In this document: positions 1-9,268 of the stretch, piece by piece
Position numbering within the stretch: position 1 is the stretch's first letter
Layout of the letters: every line of letters begins with the position of its first letter
Assembly (NCBI GenBank): GCA_001839685.1
Contig: MLAK01000767.1
Span: 32,024-64,172 of the forward strand
DNA length: 32,149 bases
Reading direction: 5' to 3'
From: Tritrichomonas foetus
Taxonomy: Eukaryota; Parabasalia; Tritrichomonadida; Tritrichomonadidae
Notes under the pieces: generated by a model
What the model was told of the DNA's origin: nothing
What the model saw: the letters and a program-made list of their open reading frames with translations, nothing else
Database searches by the model: none
Made by a program: the position numbers and the translations under genes

Positions 1-1
1 C

Positions 2-1126
2 TCAGGAGGATCAGCGACGTGTTATCTTGTTCATTCGAAAAAATATGATATGTTTTTTGTTTGCAAGGAAATCGAAATCAAGTCCCAGCCGGACAGTAAC
101 ACGTCTGAATTGGAAGCACTGAAACAACTGGATCATCCACAAGTCATCCACATGTATAACTACAAACAACTTGACAATAAACTTTACATTTTCTTAGAAT
201 ATTGTTTGAATGGCTCACTACATGAGTATGTTCAGAACAATCATCATAAAATCACACAAAAACAACTCATATCCACCTGCTACACACTGTTAAAAAGTCT
301 TAACCACATCCACTCTCATAACTGCGCACACTTGGATATCAAACCAGCCAATCTTCTTGTCGACAAATATGGACGTGTTAAAATCGCAGATTTTGGAATC
401 TCTCGATTTGTTGATTCAACTCAGCAAACATGTGATCAACGGGCCGGTACTATTCTTTTCATGGCCCCAGAAATCTTATTGCGCAGCAAAGAATATAACC
501 CTTTTAAGGCAGATATATGGTCAATGGGTATCACCTTTTACTATTTGGCCTCAGGAAAGGTTCCTTGGAATACATCAACGCCCGAAGAATATATCAAAGG
601 CGCAAAATCAGGCATTCTTGACTTTCCTCAAGGATTCCCCAAAAAAATCAGGAACTTAATCAAAAATATGCTAAAAATCGATTACAATAGGAGACCCAGT
701 ACTTCAAATTTATTGAATCATGAAATTTTCGATCAAGAGAAATCAAAAGATGTTTGTTTGGCTGGAATTACAACAGTTGATCCAAAGAGTCCAAACGCAG
801 AAGTCGAGCAGAAAAAAATCATTTTATCTAGATTAAAAGCCGACGATAACATTCCAGGGTATTTAGATTGTTCGAATATCATCCACAAACGGCCACAATA
901 CTTACCAAAGCAACAATATCAAATATTCGCACGAAGACAGCTTTCTCCACGAACTTTAATTAGAAAAAATATTGCTTTTCATTTATCACCTCCAAAACAG
1001 GAAATCGAACAAAATATGAGCATGAGAAGACCCAACTTCTTTAGTTTAAATTCTAGTTCAAGTTCAAGGAAACCACAAAGATTTTATCTTTCAATGAACC
1101 CGAATTTGAAATTTAATTCTTCATAG
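2..1126 (+). CDS. Protein kinase, 5'-truncated by the window edge
   Basis: The frame is open to the left edge, and its first codons already encode the glycine-rich loop (SGGSATCYLV), so the true start lies outside the window and the ATG at 50 is internal. Counting codons from base 2, the ATP lysine is about K22 (VCKEI), the alpha-C Glu about E36, the catalytic loop HLDIKPAN about 111-118, DFG about 130-132 and the APE motif about 155-157. Every catalytic residue is present, so an active kinase is expected. The Arg of HRD is Leu (HLD), making it a non-RD kinase, as also seen in Wee1/Myt1 kinases, although the rest does not clearly place it there. After the domain comes a roughly 130-residue basic, Ser-rich tail (Ser run near 1050-1070). 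Trichomonads have very large kinomes; the substrate is unknown. Family call is sure, subfamily is not. Confidence 0.9.
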   Translation, partial: SGGSATCYLVHSKKYDMFFVCKEIEIKSQPDSNTSELEALKQLDHPQVIHMYNYKQLDNKLYIFLEYCLNGSLHEYVQNNHHKITQKQLISTCYTLLKSLNHIHSHNCAHLDIKPANLLVDKYGRVKIADFGISRFVDSTQQTCDQRAGTILFMAPEILLRSKEYNPFKADIWSMGITFYYLASGKVPWNTSTPEEYIKGAKSGILDFPQGFPKKIRNLIKNMLKIDYNRRPSTSNLLNHEIFDQEKSKDVCLAGITTVDPKSPNAEVEQKKIILSRLKADDNIPGYLDCSNIIHKRPQYLPKQQYQIFARRQLSPRTLIRKNIAFHLSPPKQEIEQNMSMRRPNFFSLNSSSSSRKPQRFYLSMNPNLKFNSS

Positions 1127-1870
1127 GCATCTTCTAACAGACCATACAGTTCATTTGAATTCTCTTAAAATTTTAAAATTTCGGCTTCTTCTTCATGATG
1201 TTCATGTTGACGATAAATGAGATTTTCAACACTACTTTTTATTATTTTTATTATTTTTATTTATTTATTTATTTTTTATTTATTTTTTATTTTTGAGTTT
1301 TTTGGGAAAGTAGATTGCGTGATTGATTATTTGTACATGATTCATTTTTTTATTATTTGGAAATATTATGACTGTTTCTGGACAAATTTGAGATAAGCCT
1401 TGGCCAAAATGACCTTGTTAACAATAATAAGTGCCACAATAATGAGCAAATATTATCGACCGATTAATTATTAAAAATGTTGTTTTTCAAGTCAAAGTAC
1501 GGATTTTTTTTTTTCCCCTCCAAATTCAAAATATTCGAATATCTTTTGAACATGTTGAAAACAGCATGATTCTATCAATTCTTTTCGCTTAAAGGTATTC
1601 AGAATCGTTTTGTCATTTAGACTTTTTGATACGAACGATAGATTTGATGGTTAACCAAATTTCATAGAAAAAGTTTGACCTTCACAATTATTTCATTTTT
1701 TACAGATGTACTTCAATTACAAGTCATGTATAGTGTCAGATAATTTTCATCAAGGATTTGGAAAATAAAGATGAAGATATAATGAAGAACATGAATTATG
1801 TGGTAATGCCTTTACGGTCAAAAATATAATTTATTCAATATCACGTGTTTTCTGAAAATCTAATGCAAAT
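1127..1870. other. Intergenic: converging 3' ends, T/A microsatellite
   Basis: The 744 bases lie between the 3' ends of the kinase (+) and the diacylglycerol kinase (-). Bases about 1235-1300 are an imperfect TTTAT/TTTA microsatellite, and a T12-13 run lies near 1506-1518. No further ORF, RNA gene or repeat element was recognised. Confidence 0.5.
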
Positions 1871-2956
1871 TCATTTACGACTCAATTTGACAGGCAGTAT
1901 GAATGGGTAATTGAACAGTTTTGTAATTGTGAAAAGCGCAGGGGCTTCCAATTTTTGGGATTCACCATCAACTTGGAAGCAGCATGGTCCATCTGTCCTT
2001 AAACTCGCTCCCTTAGCTTGTCCATGTGATCTACAGTGCGCCAAACCCATCTGACACATTGTTAATTGTGTGACGCCTTTGTAAAACTTCACTTCGAGCT
2101 TTCCGTCAGACATAGATGGCTTTTGTTTCCCTGTCCAGTCAATTTTCCCACCATACATGGTCAATGTTGACTGGAGGACAAACGTTCTCTCGTTTGGTTG
2201 AACATCAATTTCATGAATATTTGAAACATCTTCATCATTTTCACCAAAGAGTGAAATATGCATATAATCTTTAATTTTACTTTCTTTTCCAAGAACTTTT
2301 GAACCAGCAGGGACATATAAACAAAGAGATTCAAATTGTGATTTGGGCTTCTGCTTCTGCCTTAATTCTTCATAATTTAAGGCGATGGCAGCATCAACTC
2401 CAATTGAAAAATAGTTTAACATTTGATAATTTTTGGGTTCTGAACCCTCAATTTCAATTTCAAGGTTCCACACATCAATATTTTCGATTTGATCAGAAGT
2501 TAGCATTTTTTCTATTTTTCGGCCAATTCGATTGATACTTGATTGTTTCATTCCCTTTCCCCACTTCAAGGAGCGACTCATGTCATTTCCTGTCCCAAAT
2601 GGAATCACAGCGAGGGGTGGTATGAATTGGCCTGTGTAGTATTTTTTCAAAAGCGTGATAACCCAATTCACTGTCCCATCACCGCCAGCTGCACAAACTC
2701 TCAAATTTGGTGCGTTGATAATTGATTGATATTTTTCTGGCCATGAATTCTGTTCTTCCGGTAATAAAACGATATATATATTCTTACTACTTTGGATTTT
2801 TGAAACTAGCTTTTGACCAAGGCCACCACCACTCTTTGGATTGACGAATAATATGAGTGGCTTTTCGGTTGGTGGAATTGGCTCGTCGACAGCAATTTCT
2901 AAGTTTTCTTCTTCTTCATATCCAGTGTAACTTTCTTTCAATGGTTCTTCAGTCAT
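1871..2956 (-). CDS. Diacylglycerol kinase, catalytic plus accessory domains only
   Basis: This 361-residue protein should phosphorylate diacylglycerol to phosphatidic acid at membranes, ending DAG signals. After an acidic 30-residue N-terminus comes the DAGK catalytic domain: NPKSGGG at 39-45, GGDGT at 91-95 with the family continuation VNWVI, and the FGTGND nucleotide loop at 120-125 followed by SRSLKWG. The accessory domain follows (YFSIGVDA, then MYGGKIDW, SDGKLEV and a late QVDGE). All are in the order and spacing of eukaryotic DAG kinases rather than sphingosine kinases. No C1 zinc fingers, EF hands or PH domain are present, so membrane or DAG targeting must come from elsewhere. The start is the ATG preceded 12 nt upstream by an initiator-like TCATTT. 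It is divergent from the TRAPPC9-like gene, sharing a 458-bp intergenic region. Confidence 0.88.
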   Translation of the reverse strand: MTEEPLKESYTGYEEEENLEIAVDEPIPPTEKPLILFVNPKSGGGLGQKLVSKIQSSKNIYIVLLPEEQNSWPEKYQSIINAPNLRVCAAGGDGTVNWVITLLKKYYTGQFIPPLAVIPFGTGNDMSRSLKWGKGMKQSSINRIGRKIEKMLTSDQIENIDVWNLEIEIEGSEPKNYQMLNYFSIGVDAAIALNYEELRQKQKPKSQFESLCLYVPAGSKVLGKESKIKDYMHISLFGENDEDVSNIHEIDVQPNERTFVLQSTLTMYGGKIDWTGKQKPSMSDGKLEVKFYKGVTQLTMCQMGLAHCRSHGQAKGASLRTDGPCCFQVDGESQKLEAPALFTITKLFNYPFILPVKLSRK

Positions 2957-2964
2957 GAAATCGA

Positions 2965-2970
2965 AAATGA
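2965..2970 (-). promoter_or_regulatory. Initiator (Inr) of the diacylglycerol kinase gene
   Basis: On the minus strand TCATTT matches the trichomonad initiator TCAYTW, with the predicted +1 A at 2968, 12 nt before the ATG. A second match (TCATTTC) begins at 2983, with its A at 2981. The motif is known to set transcription start in Trichomonas; its use here is inferred. Confidence 0.5.
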
Positions 2971-3406
2971 CGAGTCGAAATGATTGTTTTTCAAAATTTT
3001 GTCAAGTAAAAAAATACAGAAAAAAATATTTAAAAATACTGAAATTTTTCCGATCATTCAAAACTTTTGAATCAATAGAATTCTTTTGAAAAGGGATCAA
3101 GTAATTGAAAATTTTTCAATATCATAGAAGAAATGACATGGTCAAATTCCAAAATACATTCGCCATTATAGCTATCGAAGTAATTCATTGAATTCCTTAC
3201 ACAAAACTTCCAAAGATTTATATGAATTCTGAAGTTTATCATTATTTATGTTTATAACTGGTCACTTATTTAAGAAAAAAAAAAAAAAAACGATTATTTC
3301 TCATTTGAAAAGTTTACTGATCAGTAATATTGACTTTTTAATAATATATATGAACGAAACGAATCAAAAAGTTTAATCTATACAGAATCGAAAAAAAGTT
3401 ATTTTT

Positions 3407-3411
3407 TCATA
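3407..3411 (+). promoter_or_regulatory. Initiator of the TRAPPC9-like gene
   Basis: TCATA fits the initiator core TCAY(T/A), with +1 A at 3409. This would give a 6-nt 5' leader before the ATG at 3415, typical of the very short leaders of trichomonads, and supports that start. Confidence 0.45.
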
Positions 3412-3414
3412 AAA

Positions 3415-6258
3415 ATGAAACCTCAATTACTTTATACCGATCTTGGTTTCTCAATACCAGCCTTGCTTCTGCCTTTTGGCAAGATAAGTAAAAAAGGGTG
3501 GCAATTTATTAAACTCCTTACAAATGAGCCATTGCTGGTCGATTCCAACACAGATTTCGAAAAAATATGCCTGGAGAAAAACATCGTCGTTCCTCAAAGC
3601 CTCAACGCCAAAATATACACCTGTCAAAGCCCAACGGAAATCAAATTAATTAAACAAAGATTATGGCAGGAAACTCAGTTGTTCTTTTTGAAATGTTACA
3701 TTGTGATTATTTTTGTCGATTACGGAAAAAACGAAGATGTTAAAAGTGCTCAAGAATTGACAAAATTCTTATTCAATGATGAAGATTTTCCATCACTTAT
3801 TTTTTATCGAGCATCAGAGGCAATTATTCAATTACATTCAGATGAAACCCACATATCCTTTGCTAATTATAAAGACGATATTGCATCTGCCAATTTTCGA
3901 CAATTTTTAACAAATCGAATTTTGGCATCAATAAAATCCAAAATTTCTTCATTAGTTTCTAATTCTTCATCATCTAAAGCATCCCGCTATGCTTTGCAAG
4001 TATTGTCTACTGAGAAAAAAGATATCGTGAACAGTTTTATTCATTTAAATAAACGAACAAAACAAGATTCCATTCAATTTGCATCATTACTTGAACAAAT
4101 GGGTTTATATGAAACTGAAAATCCTGGCCAACTTCGTGAATTAAAGATTATCGATCGCTATACAACAGAAAGACTTGTAAATATGCGTGAAGAATATTAT
4201 AATAATGATTTGTATTATATTTATTCAGTTGCTGCATCAATTTATATGAAAAACAACAAATTTGGAAAAGCTCTTGATTGTATTTTCCGAATCTTAGCAG
4301 CAACTAAAGACCAAGACCTAGTAAGTGAATGTGTTCGAATCATTACTCGGAATAATGAAGATCAATCTGTCATTTTACGAACATGGGAATTACTTGCTCA
4401 CATGTTCAGATTAAACATGTACAGAAAAATTCCATTATTTACTTTTTTACTGGCCAAAACATTTCAGGGAAACACAAGAATAGAGTTCCAGGAACGTACT
4501 TTAAATTTCCTCTATAATCAACCTTCTGGTCCATTAATTATTCGTGATATTTGTTTTCCTATTATTATGAAGCTTATTAGTGATAGTTGCCAATTAGACT
4601 CAATGGCGAAAACTAGAATGGCCTTTAAGTTTTTATCTGTGTCTGGCCAGATCCTCTCAAAACGTGATCAAGAACGTTTATTCATGTTTGTAATCAATTC
4701 AAATCTTGGTGATTTAAGGATTCCTTGCAATTTAGGGCTTCGAGCACAAAACCACAAATTTGTTGAAAGCGATCTAACTTATAGAAAAATTTCAAAATCT
4801 CAAGAAATTGATAGCAGCCCATTTAAATATTCATATTTGAAAGCTGCTGATGATAAAAATTCCATTGTAACAGCTGTTGGCTATTTGTTAAGAGTTGAAA
4901 TCGAAATATTTAATCCGTTTGCAATTCCACTTCCAGTTTCATTTTCTGCATCACCAAATGATTTCTATCAATCCAAAGATCATCCTTTCGTTTTAAAGCC
5001 AAAACAATTCTCTTATATAACTTTCTGTATAACTCCACTCTGTGAGGGAACTCTAAAAATCAATGGTATTGAAGCAATACTTTCTTCTGGTTGTCAACAT
5101 ATTGATTTATTGAATGAATTAAATATAACAGTAATTGATAGAGTTGCCGAATTTAATATTCGTACAAATTTACCAATAAACCAAACTATGAATCTATTCG
5201 ATGGAGAAGTTGTTGATGTTAAACTGTGGCTATCCAATAATGGATCATATACAATTCAGAAACTTGACATGAAAGCAAATAATGTTCCAATTGATAAATT
5301 TGAGTTACCAATTCATCCTTATTGCCAAGGTGGTATCAGTTTTCCAATGACAATTGATCGAACAATGACCCAAATTAATTTAAATCTTGTTGCTCAAACA
5401 GAAAATCAAGAAGTTGAATCAGTCACACATATTATTCAACAAATTAAAACTGAATCTGCAATATCAATTTCTGGAATTAACATTTTAAATAGTATTCCAG
5501 AAATTGATACTGATTTTTCGAAATTAATTTTCATTGCAGTTGACATACAAAATACTTCTTCTTCTGTTTTTAATTATAATGCTCGCTTTAATGCTGCCGC
5601 CGAACTTGGCTTTGATTTTCCAGGAATTGTAACAAAGAAAGGCACATCTGGTATTTTGTCTGCATTCGAAACCACTGCTTTTATATTAGCTGTCGAAAAA
5701 GACCAAATTTTGTCTGATTCAATAGTTGTGAAAAATGCTCGTTTCATTAATGCACGACGAGATGAAGAAGAAAGAATTAATCATAAATTAACTTCACAAG
5801 AACGAAAAGATTTGAATGATCGTGTGAAAGTGGCTGTTTTCATTGAACAAAACTTGATTTTCAAGTGGAGCTGTGGTGTTGGACGTAATGGTGTCTTGGC
5901 AGTGAATACAGCTTTACCAAGCATTGAGGTAATGAGAGAAATTCAATTAAGAAGGCCAAAATTAATCCATTCGTTTGATATGCATCCAATAATTGCTAAT
6001 AAAAGAATTACATTAAATGTTAAATTTGAAGAAGCGACAATTCAATCATGTAGATTGGATCTTGGAATCTATCGTGATTCTGATTATGGAATTGCATGGG
6101 AGCAATCTCTAGATCGAGTGTCAAATGAAACAAATGAATTTAATTTTGTTCTTTTCTTTACCAAACCTGATCATTTTGATTTCATTTTAAGATATGAAAC
6201 TGATCAGAAAGTTAAAGGTCATACTTGCATTGAAGTTGATGTTGTAGATTGTGAATAA
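3415..6258 (+). CDS. TRAPPC9/Trs120-like TRAPPII subunit
   Basis: A 947-residue soluble protein with no signal peptide or TM segment. The N-terminal half is alpha-helical with a TPR-like stretch (about residues 270-460, e.g. YYIYSVAASIYMKNNKFGKA). From about 480 it changes to repeated beta-sandwich units: EIEIFNPFAIPLPVSF, then a 'GTLKINGI' strand, and at about 595 'GEVVDVKLWLSNNG'. This helical half followed by Ig-like beta domains, with 'valve-like' NPF/NxG strands and the G-T-L/I-x-I-x-G turn, is the pattern of TRAPPC9/Trs120, which in TRAPPII helps activate Rab11/Ypt31-type GTPases at the Golgi. The length is shorter than human (about 1150) or yeast (about 1290). The call rests on pattern and recalled family features; another TRAPPII-like trafficking protein is the main alternative. 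The stop overlaps a UAAA signal. Confidence 0.6.
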   Translation: MKPQLLYTDLGFSIPALLLPFGKISKKGWQFIKLLTNEPLLVDSNTDFEKICLEKNIVVPQSLNAKIYTCQSPTEIKLIKQRLWQETQLFFLKCYIVIIFVDYGKNEDVKSAQELTKFLFNDEDFPSLIFYRASEAIIQLHSDETHISFANYKDDIASANFRQFLTNRILASIKSKISSLVSNSSSSKASRYALQVLSTEKKDIVNSFIHLNKRTKQDSIQFASLLEQMGLYETENPGQLRELKIIDRYTTERLVNMREEYYNNDLYYIYSVAASIYMKNNKFGKALDCIFRILAATKDQDLVSECVRIITRNNEDQSVILRTWELLAHMFRLNMYRKIPLFTFLLAKTFQGNTRIEFQERTLNFLYNQPSGPLIIRDICFPIIMKLISDSCQLDSMAKTRMAFKFLSVSGQILSKRDQERLFMFVINSNLGDLRIPCNLGLRAQNHKFVESDLTYRKISKSQEIDSSPFKYSYLKAADDKNSIVTAVGYLLRVEIEIFNPFAIPLPVSFSASPNDFYQSKDHPFVLKPKQFSYITFCITPLCEGTLKINGIEAILSSGCQHIDLLNELNITVIDRVAEFNIRTNLPINQTMNLFDGEVVDVKLWLSNNGSYTIQKLDMKANNVPIDKFELPIHPYCQGGISFPMTIDRTMTQINLNLVAQTENQEVESVTHIIQQIKTESAISISGINILNSIPEIDTDFSKLIFIAVDIQNTSSSVFNYNARFNAAAELGFDFPGIVTKKGTSGILSAFETTAFILAVEKDQILSDSIVVKNARFINARRDEEERINHKLTSQERKDLNDRVKVAVFIEQNLIFKWSCGVGRNGVLAVNTALPSIEVMREIQLRRPKLIHSFDMHPIIANKRITLNVKFEEATIQSCRLDLGIYRDSDYGIAWEQSLDRVSNETNEFNFVLFFTKPDHFDFILRYETDQKVKGHTCIEVDVVDCE

Positions 6259-6259
6259 A
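6256..6259 (+). terminator. Poly(A) signal UAAA overlapping the stop
   Basis: The stop TAA plus the next A gives TAAA, the trichomonad polyadenylation signal, which often includes the stop codon. Its use is inferred. Confidence 0.4.
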
Positions 6260-6438
6260 TGTTTATTATTTGTTGTTAAAATTTTTATGTTTTCATTTAG
6301 CATTTTTTCCTCACCATTCATCATTGATATTTATTTGGAAATCTTTTCATCATTCATTACAAATGGAGATTGACATACATTCAAGTAAATAAACAAATAA
6401 TTAAACAAACAAGTAAAAAAAAAAACATGTTTACAATA

Positions 6439-7428
6439 TTATTGAATATTAACAACAATCATTGCATTTTTAAGCTTCATTTCACCCACTGTCTTTGATT
6501 TATCATCTAATTCTGTTAGTGGAAATGGAATTGTAAGTTTAAAAGTGCCTGCATCTATGTTTGCAAGAGAAGCAACTTTCTTATAGAGTGAATTCACTTT
6601 TTCGTTTTCCCCAATTTCTATTTTTGTCCTTTTCTGGTTTGGTAGTTGGACCATAATACTAATAATTGTTCCAGGGTCACTTCTCTGTTCTAGTTTCGAG
6701 GCACCATCATCATCAACATCCATATCTGAAGAATCAGAAGAAGACGTGAAAATCTGGAGTGTATAGTTATACATGTCTACCATATCAATGTCAATAGGAA
6801 GTCCTTTTTCAGGATGTTCTTGTAAAAAGGTTTTCAAAAATTGGGTAATTTCTTGGAATTTCATTTCGCCTTCATACCTCTGAACACATTCCATATTCTC
6901 AGGATCAATTATTGCATAGCATGGGTAATCAAAGACTTTGAAAGTTGATTTAAACCATTGCCCATCACTTTCCTCCAAACTGATTTCCAGTGGAACATAG
7001 CGTGTGTTTGTGTAATCTCGAAGTCGTGAGTCGCCTAAAATTGATTGGATAAGTGGTCTTTTGGATAATAAAATTAACATCCATCTTCTCTTATCGTTTG
7101 CTATCAATCTGTATTCGTTGAACTTTTCGTGATTTCCTGTTAAAATCAACCTTTCCTGCTCGACTTCTTTCTTTGGGGGTGGAATATTATTGGAAAAAAA
7201 GCGTTGTTGAGATAAAGGCGCATCAGCTGATGATTTTTTTGGTAGAGATGGAATGCCTGGGTTGTGGCTGGTCACAGGCTGGGTAGAAAATTTATAATTA
7301 GAAAAATACATATTAATGGCATTTTCAATGTCCCATTGACAGCCAAAGAGAATATCCGTTGCTACATCTGTTGAACAACCTGTAAGTTCTACGAATTGAG
7401 TGATTATCGCATCATGGCTTCGATCCAT
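6439..7428 (-). CDS. UBA-UAS-UBX protein, p97/Cdc48 adaptor (UBXN7/Ubx5 type)
   Basis: A 329-residue protein with three domains in the order of UBXN7/Ubx5. Residues about 8-43 are a UBA-like helical bundle (TGCSTDVATDILFGCQWDIE, then NAINMYF) for ubiquitin. Residues about 85-215 are a UAS thioredoxin-like domain without catalytic cysteines (RWMLILLS, then VFDYPCYAIIDPEN). Residues about 250-329 are a UBX beta-grasp domain, with the p97-binding loop present as TIPFPLTEL, so the usual FPR reads FPL. An acidic linker (SSDSSDMDVDDD, about 234-245) sits where human UBXN7 has its UIM; a UIM is not clear. The family delivers ubiquitylated substrates, and cullin-RING products in the UBXN7 case, to p97. 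No initiator was found near the ATG. The Leu in place of Arg in the p97 loop may weaken binding. Confidence 0.85.
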   Translation of the reverse strand: MDRSHDAIITQFVELTGCSTDVATDILFGCQWDIENAINMYFSNYKFSTQPVTSHNPGIPSLPKKSSADAPLSQQRFFSNNIPPPKKEVEQERLILTGNHEKFNEYRLIANDKRRWMLILLSKRPLIQSILGDSRLRDYTNTRYVPLEISLEESDGQWFKSTFKVFDYPCYAIIDPENMECVQRYEGEMKFQEITQFLKTFLQEHPEKGLPIDIDMVDMYNYTLQIFTSSSDSSDMDVDDDGASKLEQRSDPGTIISIMVQLPNQKRTKIEIGENEKVNSLYKKVASLANIDAGTFKLTIPFPLTELDDKSKTVGEMKLKNAMIVVNIQ

Positions 7429-7507
7429 CTGTATATATATCTTTTCAATTAATTTTTAAACGGTCTTTATTGAAATTTTCAGGGAAATCAACTCAACTCA
7501 ACACAAT

Positions 7508-7542
7508 AAAGATTTTATACTGAGTTTATTTGTAAAATCTTT
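7508..7542. repeat. 10-bp inverted repeat upstream of the UBX gene
   Basis: AAAGATTTTA at 7508-7517 is the exact reverse complement of TAAAATCTTT at 7533-7542, with a 15-nt spacer. It lies about 80-115 bp upstream of the UBX start codon, in the promoter position. It may be a regulatory palindrome or chance in AT-rich DNA. Confidence 0.4.
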
Positions 7543-8007
7543 CCTTTATTGACTCACTTTAATAAAGAGTCTTTATCTTTCACGAAGAAAGAAACTTTCA
7601 TAAGAGTTTTAGGAACAAGCATAAAACGTGAATCTTCATATCTTTATTCGTCTAACTAATGATCGAAAAAATACGCGAATTTTTTATTAAAACAATTTTT
7701 TACATCACATTTCTGGACCAAGAAAGTTTTTCCATCTCAGTCGTGATTACCTTATATTAAGATCAAATTTACCTTATTCTAAAAAAGGAACTTATTATAT
7801 AATTATGAAATTGGTTTCTATTTAGTGAAAATTTAAATAATCAAAATTGTTATAAAAAAGGAAAAGTGCACAAGCTGAGGCTTTTATAGGATTTTTTTCT
7901 ATTATAATTCTATCATAATATATAGAGATTAAATAGTATGGAATCATCTAGTTCTGTCTATAGGATTTTCCAAAAAAGCGATTTTTTCTTTGACAAAATC
8001 AGCTTGT

Positions 8008-8026
8008 ACACCTTTAAAAAAGGTGT
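8008..8026. repeat. 8-bp perfect hairpin with AAA loop
   Basis: ACACCTTT, AAA, AAAGGTGT forms a perfect stem-loop. Its left side overlaps the right arm of the larger 7866-8011 inverted repeat, so the two structures would be alternatives. Confidence 0.4.
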
Positions 8027-8349
8027 TCTCAATAAAGTTAGGTAGGGGCCACGCTTATGCCCAGGGTATGCAAAAATCTTAATAAGTTAGACATCTTTCT
8101 AATAATTGAGAAACCTTCTTCCTCAGTATGTAAGAAGCTATACAACTTTAGTAGAATACAATAGATTATCTCACTAGTTCTCATACGAATTCCTCCGGCT
8201 AAAACTCATATTTCATGTAACCACTTTTTCAAAAAACAACAGACTCTTTGATGGGTAAAAAAAAAATTATACTGTGTTTTTTAGATTATTTAGTTTAATA
8301 CACATTTTTATTCTATTTAGAATAGATTTTGTTGGAACGCCTTTTACAG

Positions 8350-9015
8350 TCATTCGTCAGATTCATCACCGCTTCCAGAAGACGAAGAGTATTCGTTTGT
8401 TGGAATTACAGCGCTTCTAGTCATAACAACAGGCTCAAGCGAAATCGAATGGGTTGCCACAGCTGGGGCAGGCAAGTCAAGGGTGTCGAGCGCATTCACG
8501 CCATTCTGCATCTGGTAGGGGTCAGGCATCCACGGGAAGGTGAGCTCATTTCTTCGTGATCCAGAAGCAGCCGGACCGATGATTTTGGCTGTATTCAAAA
8601 TATTGTCTATTGTTGAAATTGATGAATTTTCATTAATGTTTTTCTTCAGCCTTTCGGCTTTTGACATGAAAACCTGAAGCTCTGTTTGCTCTTTTGACAC
8701 TTCTTTGGCGAAATTATTGACCCTTGTCGACAATTTTGTGAGCTCCCTTTCAAGTCGATCAATTTCCTTCTGTCTTTTTCCCCACTGTCGCATTTTCACA
8801 ATATTGTTGTGTAGGCGAATGTCTGTATTGATAATTTCTGTCACAATTTCGAATATTTGAGAATCGTGCCTTCGGATATTTGGATCGCATTGATTAACAA
8901 TTGACTGTAAAAGCCTCATAAAGGTGTCTTTGTATGTCGCAAGATTGTCTGAGAGTTCGTCAATGAGTCTATGCTTTTCTGTCATCAACTTTGATGATCG
9001 GACGAATTTGGCCAT
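8350..9015 (-). CDS. Probable Mediator subunit 4 (Med4)
   Basis: A 221-residue nuclear protein. Residues about 15-125 are a long helical/coiled-coil region (e.g. EIDRLERELTKLSTRVNNFA). It is followed by the Med4 layout: an ISTIDNILNTAKII helix and then a W-x-P motif, FPWMPDPYQMQNGV, matching the human MED4 pattern of an ISSEEII helix and a TWVPGDP...YPTDLEM segment. The C-terminus is a short acidic Ser-rich tail (SSSSGSGDESDE), also as in metazoan MED4. Med4 sits in the Mediator middle module and links activators to RNA polymerase II. The length is near that of human (270). TCATTC on the minus strand (initiator core) lies 17 nt before the ATG, and TAAA lies just past the TGA stop. The match is from recalled family features, so the name is likely rather than certain. 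Confidence 0.7.
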   Translation of the reverse strand: MAKFVRSSKLMTEKHRLIDELSDNLATYKDTFMRLLQSIVNQCDPNIRRHDSQIFEIVTEIINTDIRLHNNIVKMRQWGKRQKEIDRLERELTKLSTRVNNFAKEVSKEQTELQVFMSKAERLKKNINENSSISTIDNILNTAKIIGPAASGSRRNELTFPWMPDPYQMQNGVNALDTLDLPAPAVATHSISLEPVVMTRSAVIPTNEYSSSSGSGDESDE

Positions 9016-9268
9016 AAGGTGAATTATTGAATGACAGACAACTCCTAATCACTATTACCTACTAAAACAATATTATCATATTTTTATAAATATTAATACT
9101 AAAATAAATTCTAGTAACAATAATTTTATGAGCTATATTATTTTTATTTTGAGAAAAAAGACGAATAACTATAAAAATACTTAGAAAATTCATGTTAAAA
9201 ATTAGTGAAAAATCCGAAAATGAAAATTAAAAATTTAAGAAAATCAAAAATCAGATATTCCTATTTCC

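Larger units (their letters stand above)
2957..3414. other. Divergent promoter region
   Basis: The region is AT-rich and shared by the diacylglycerol kinase (-) and the TRAPPC9-like gene (+). It has an initiator-like motif at each end and an A16 run near 3275-3290. No ORF or RNA gene was seen. Confidence 0.45.
7429..8349. other. Intergenic with several hairpins; possible non-coding RNA
   Basis: The 921 bases between UBX (-) and Med4 (-) hold no credible ORF but more structure than other gaps. There is a 10-bp inverted repeat at 7508-7517/7533-7542; a 13-bp inverted repeat with one mismatch at 7866-7878/7999-8011 (gtgcacaagctga and tcagcttgtacac); an 8-bp perfect hairpin at 8008-8026; and a GC-richer patch at 8041-8065. 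No match to U1, U2, U4, U5, U6, 7SL, RNase P or tRNA signatures could be made. Confidence 0.35.

Noticed and set aside
50..52. ATG as the kinase start
   Set aside because: The open frame continues left to base 2 and encodes the glycine-rich loop, so this Met is internal.
7860..8110. Assignment to U5 (gaggcttttatagg) or another snRNA
   Set aside because: The U5 loop should read GCCUUUUAC; the match is poor and the flanking stems were not found.
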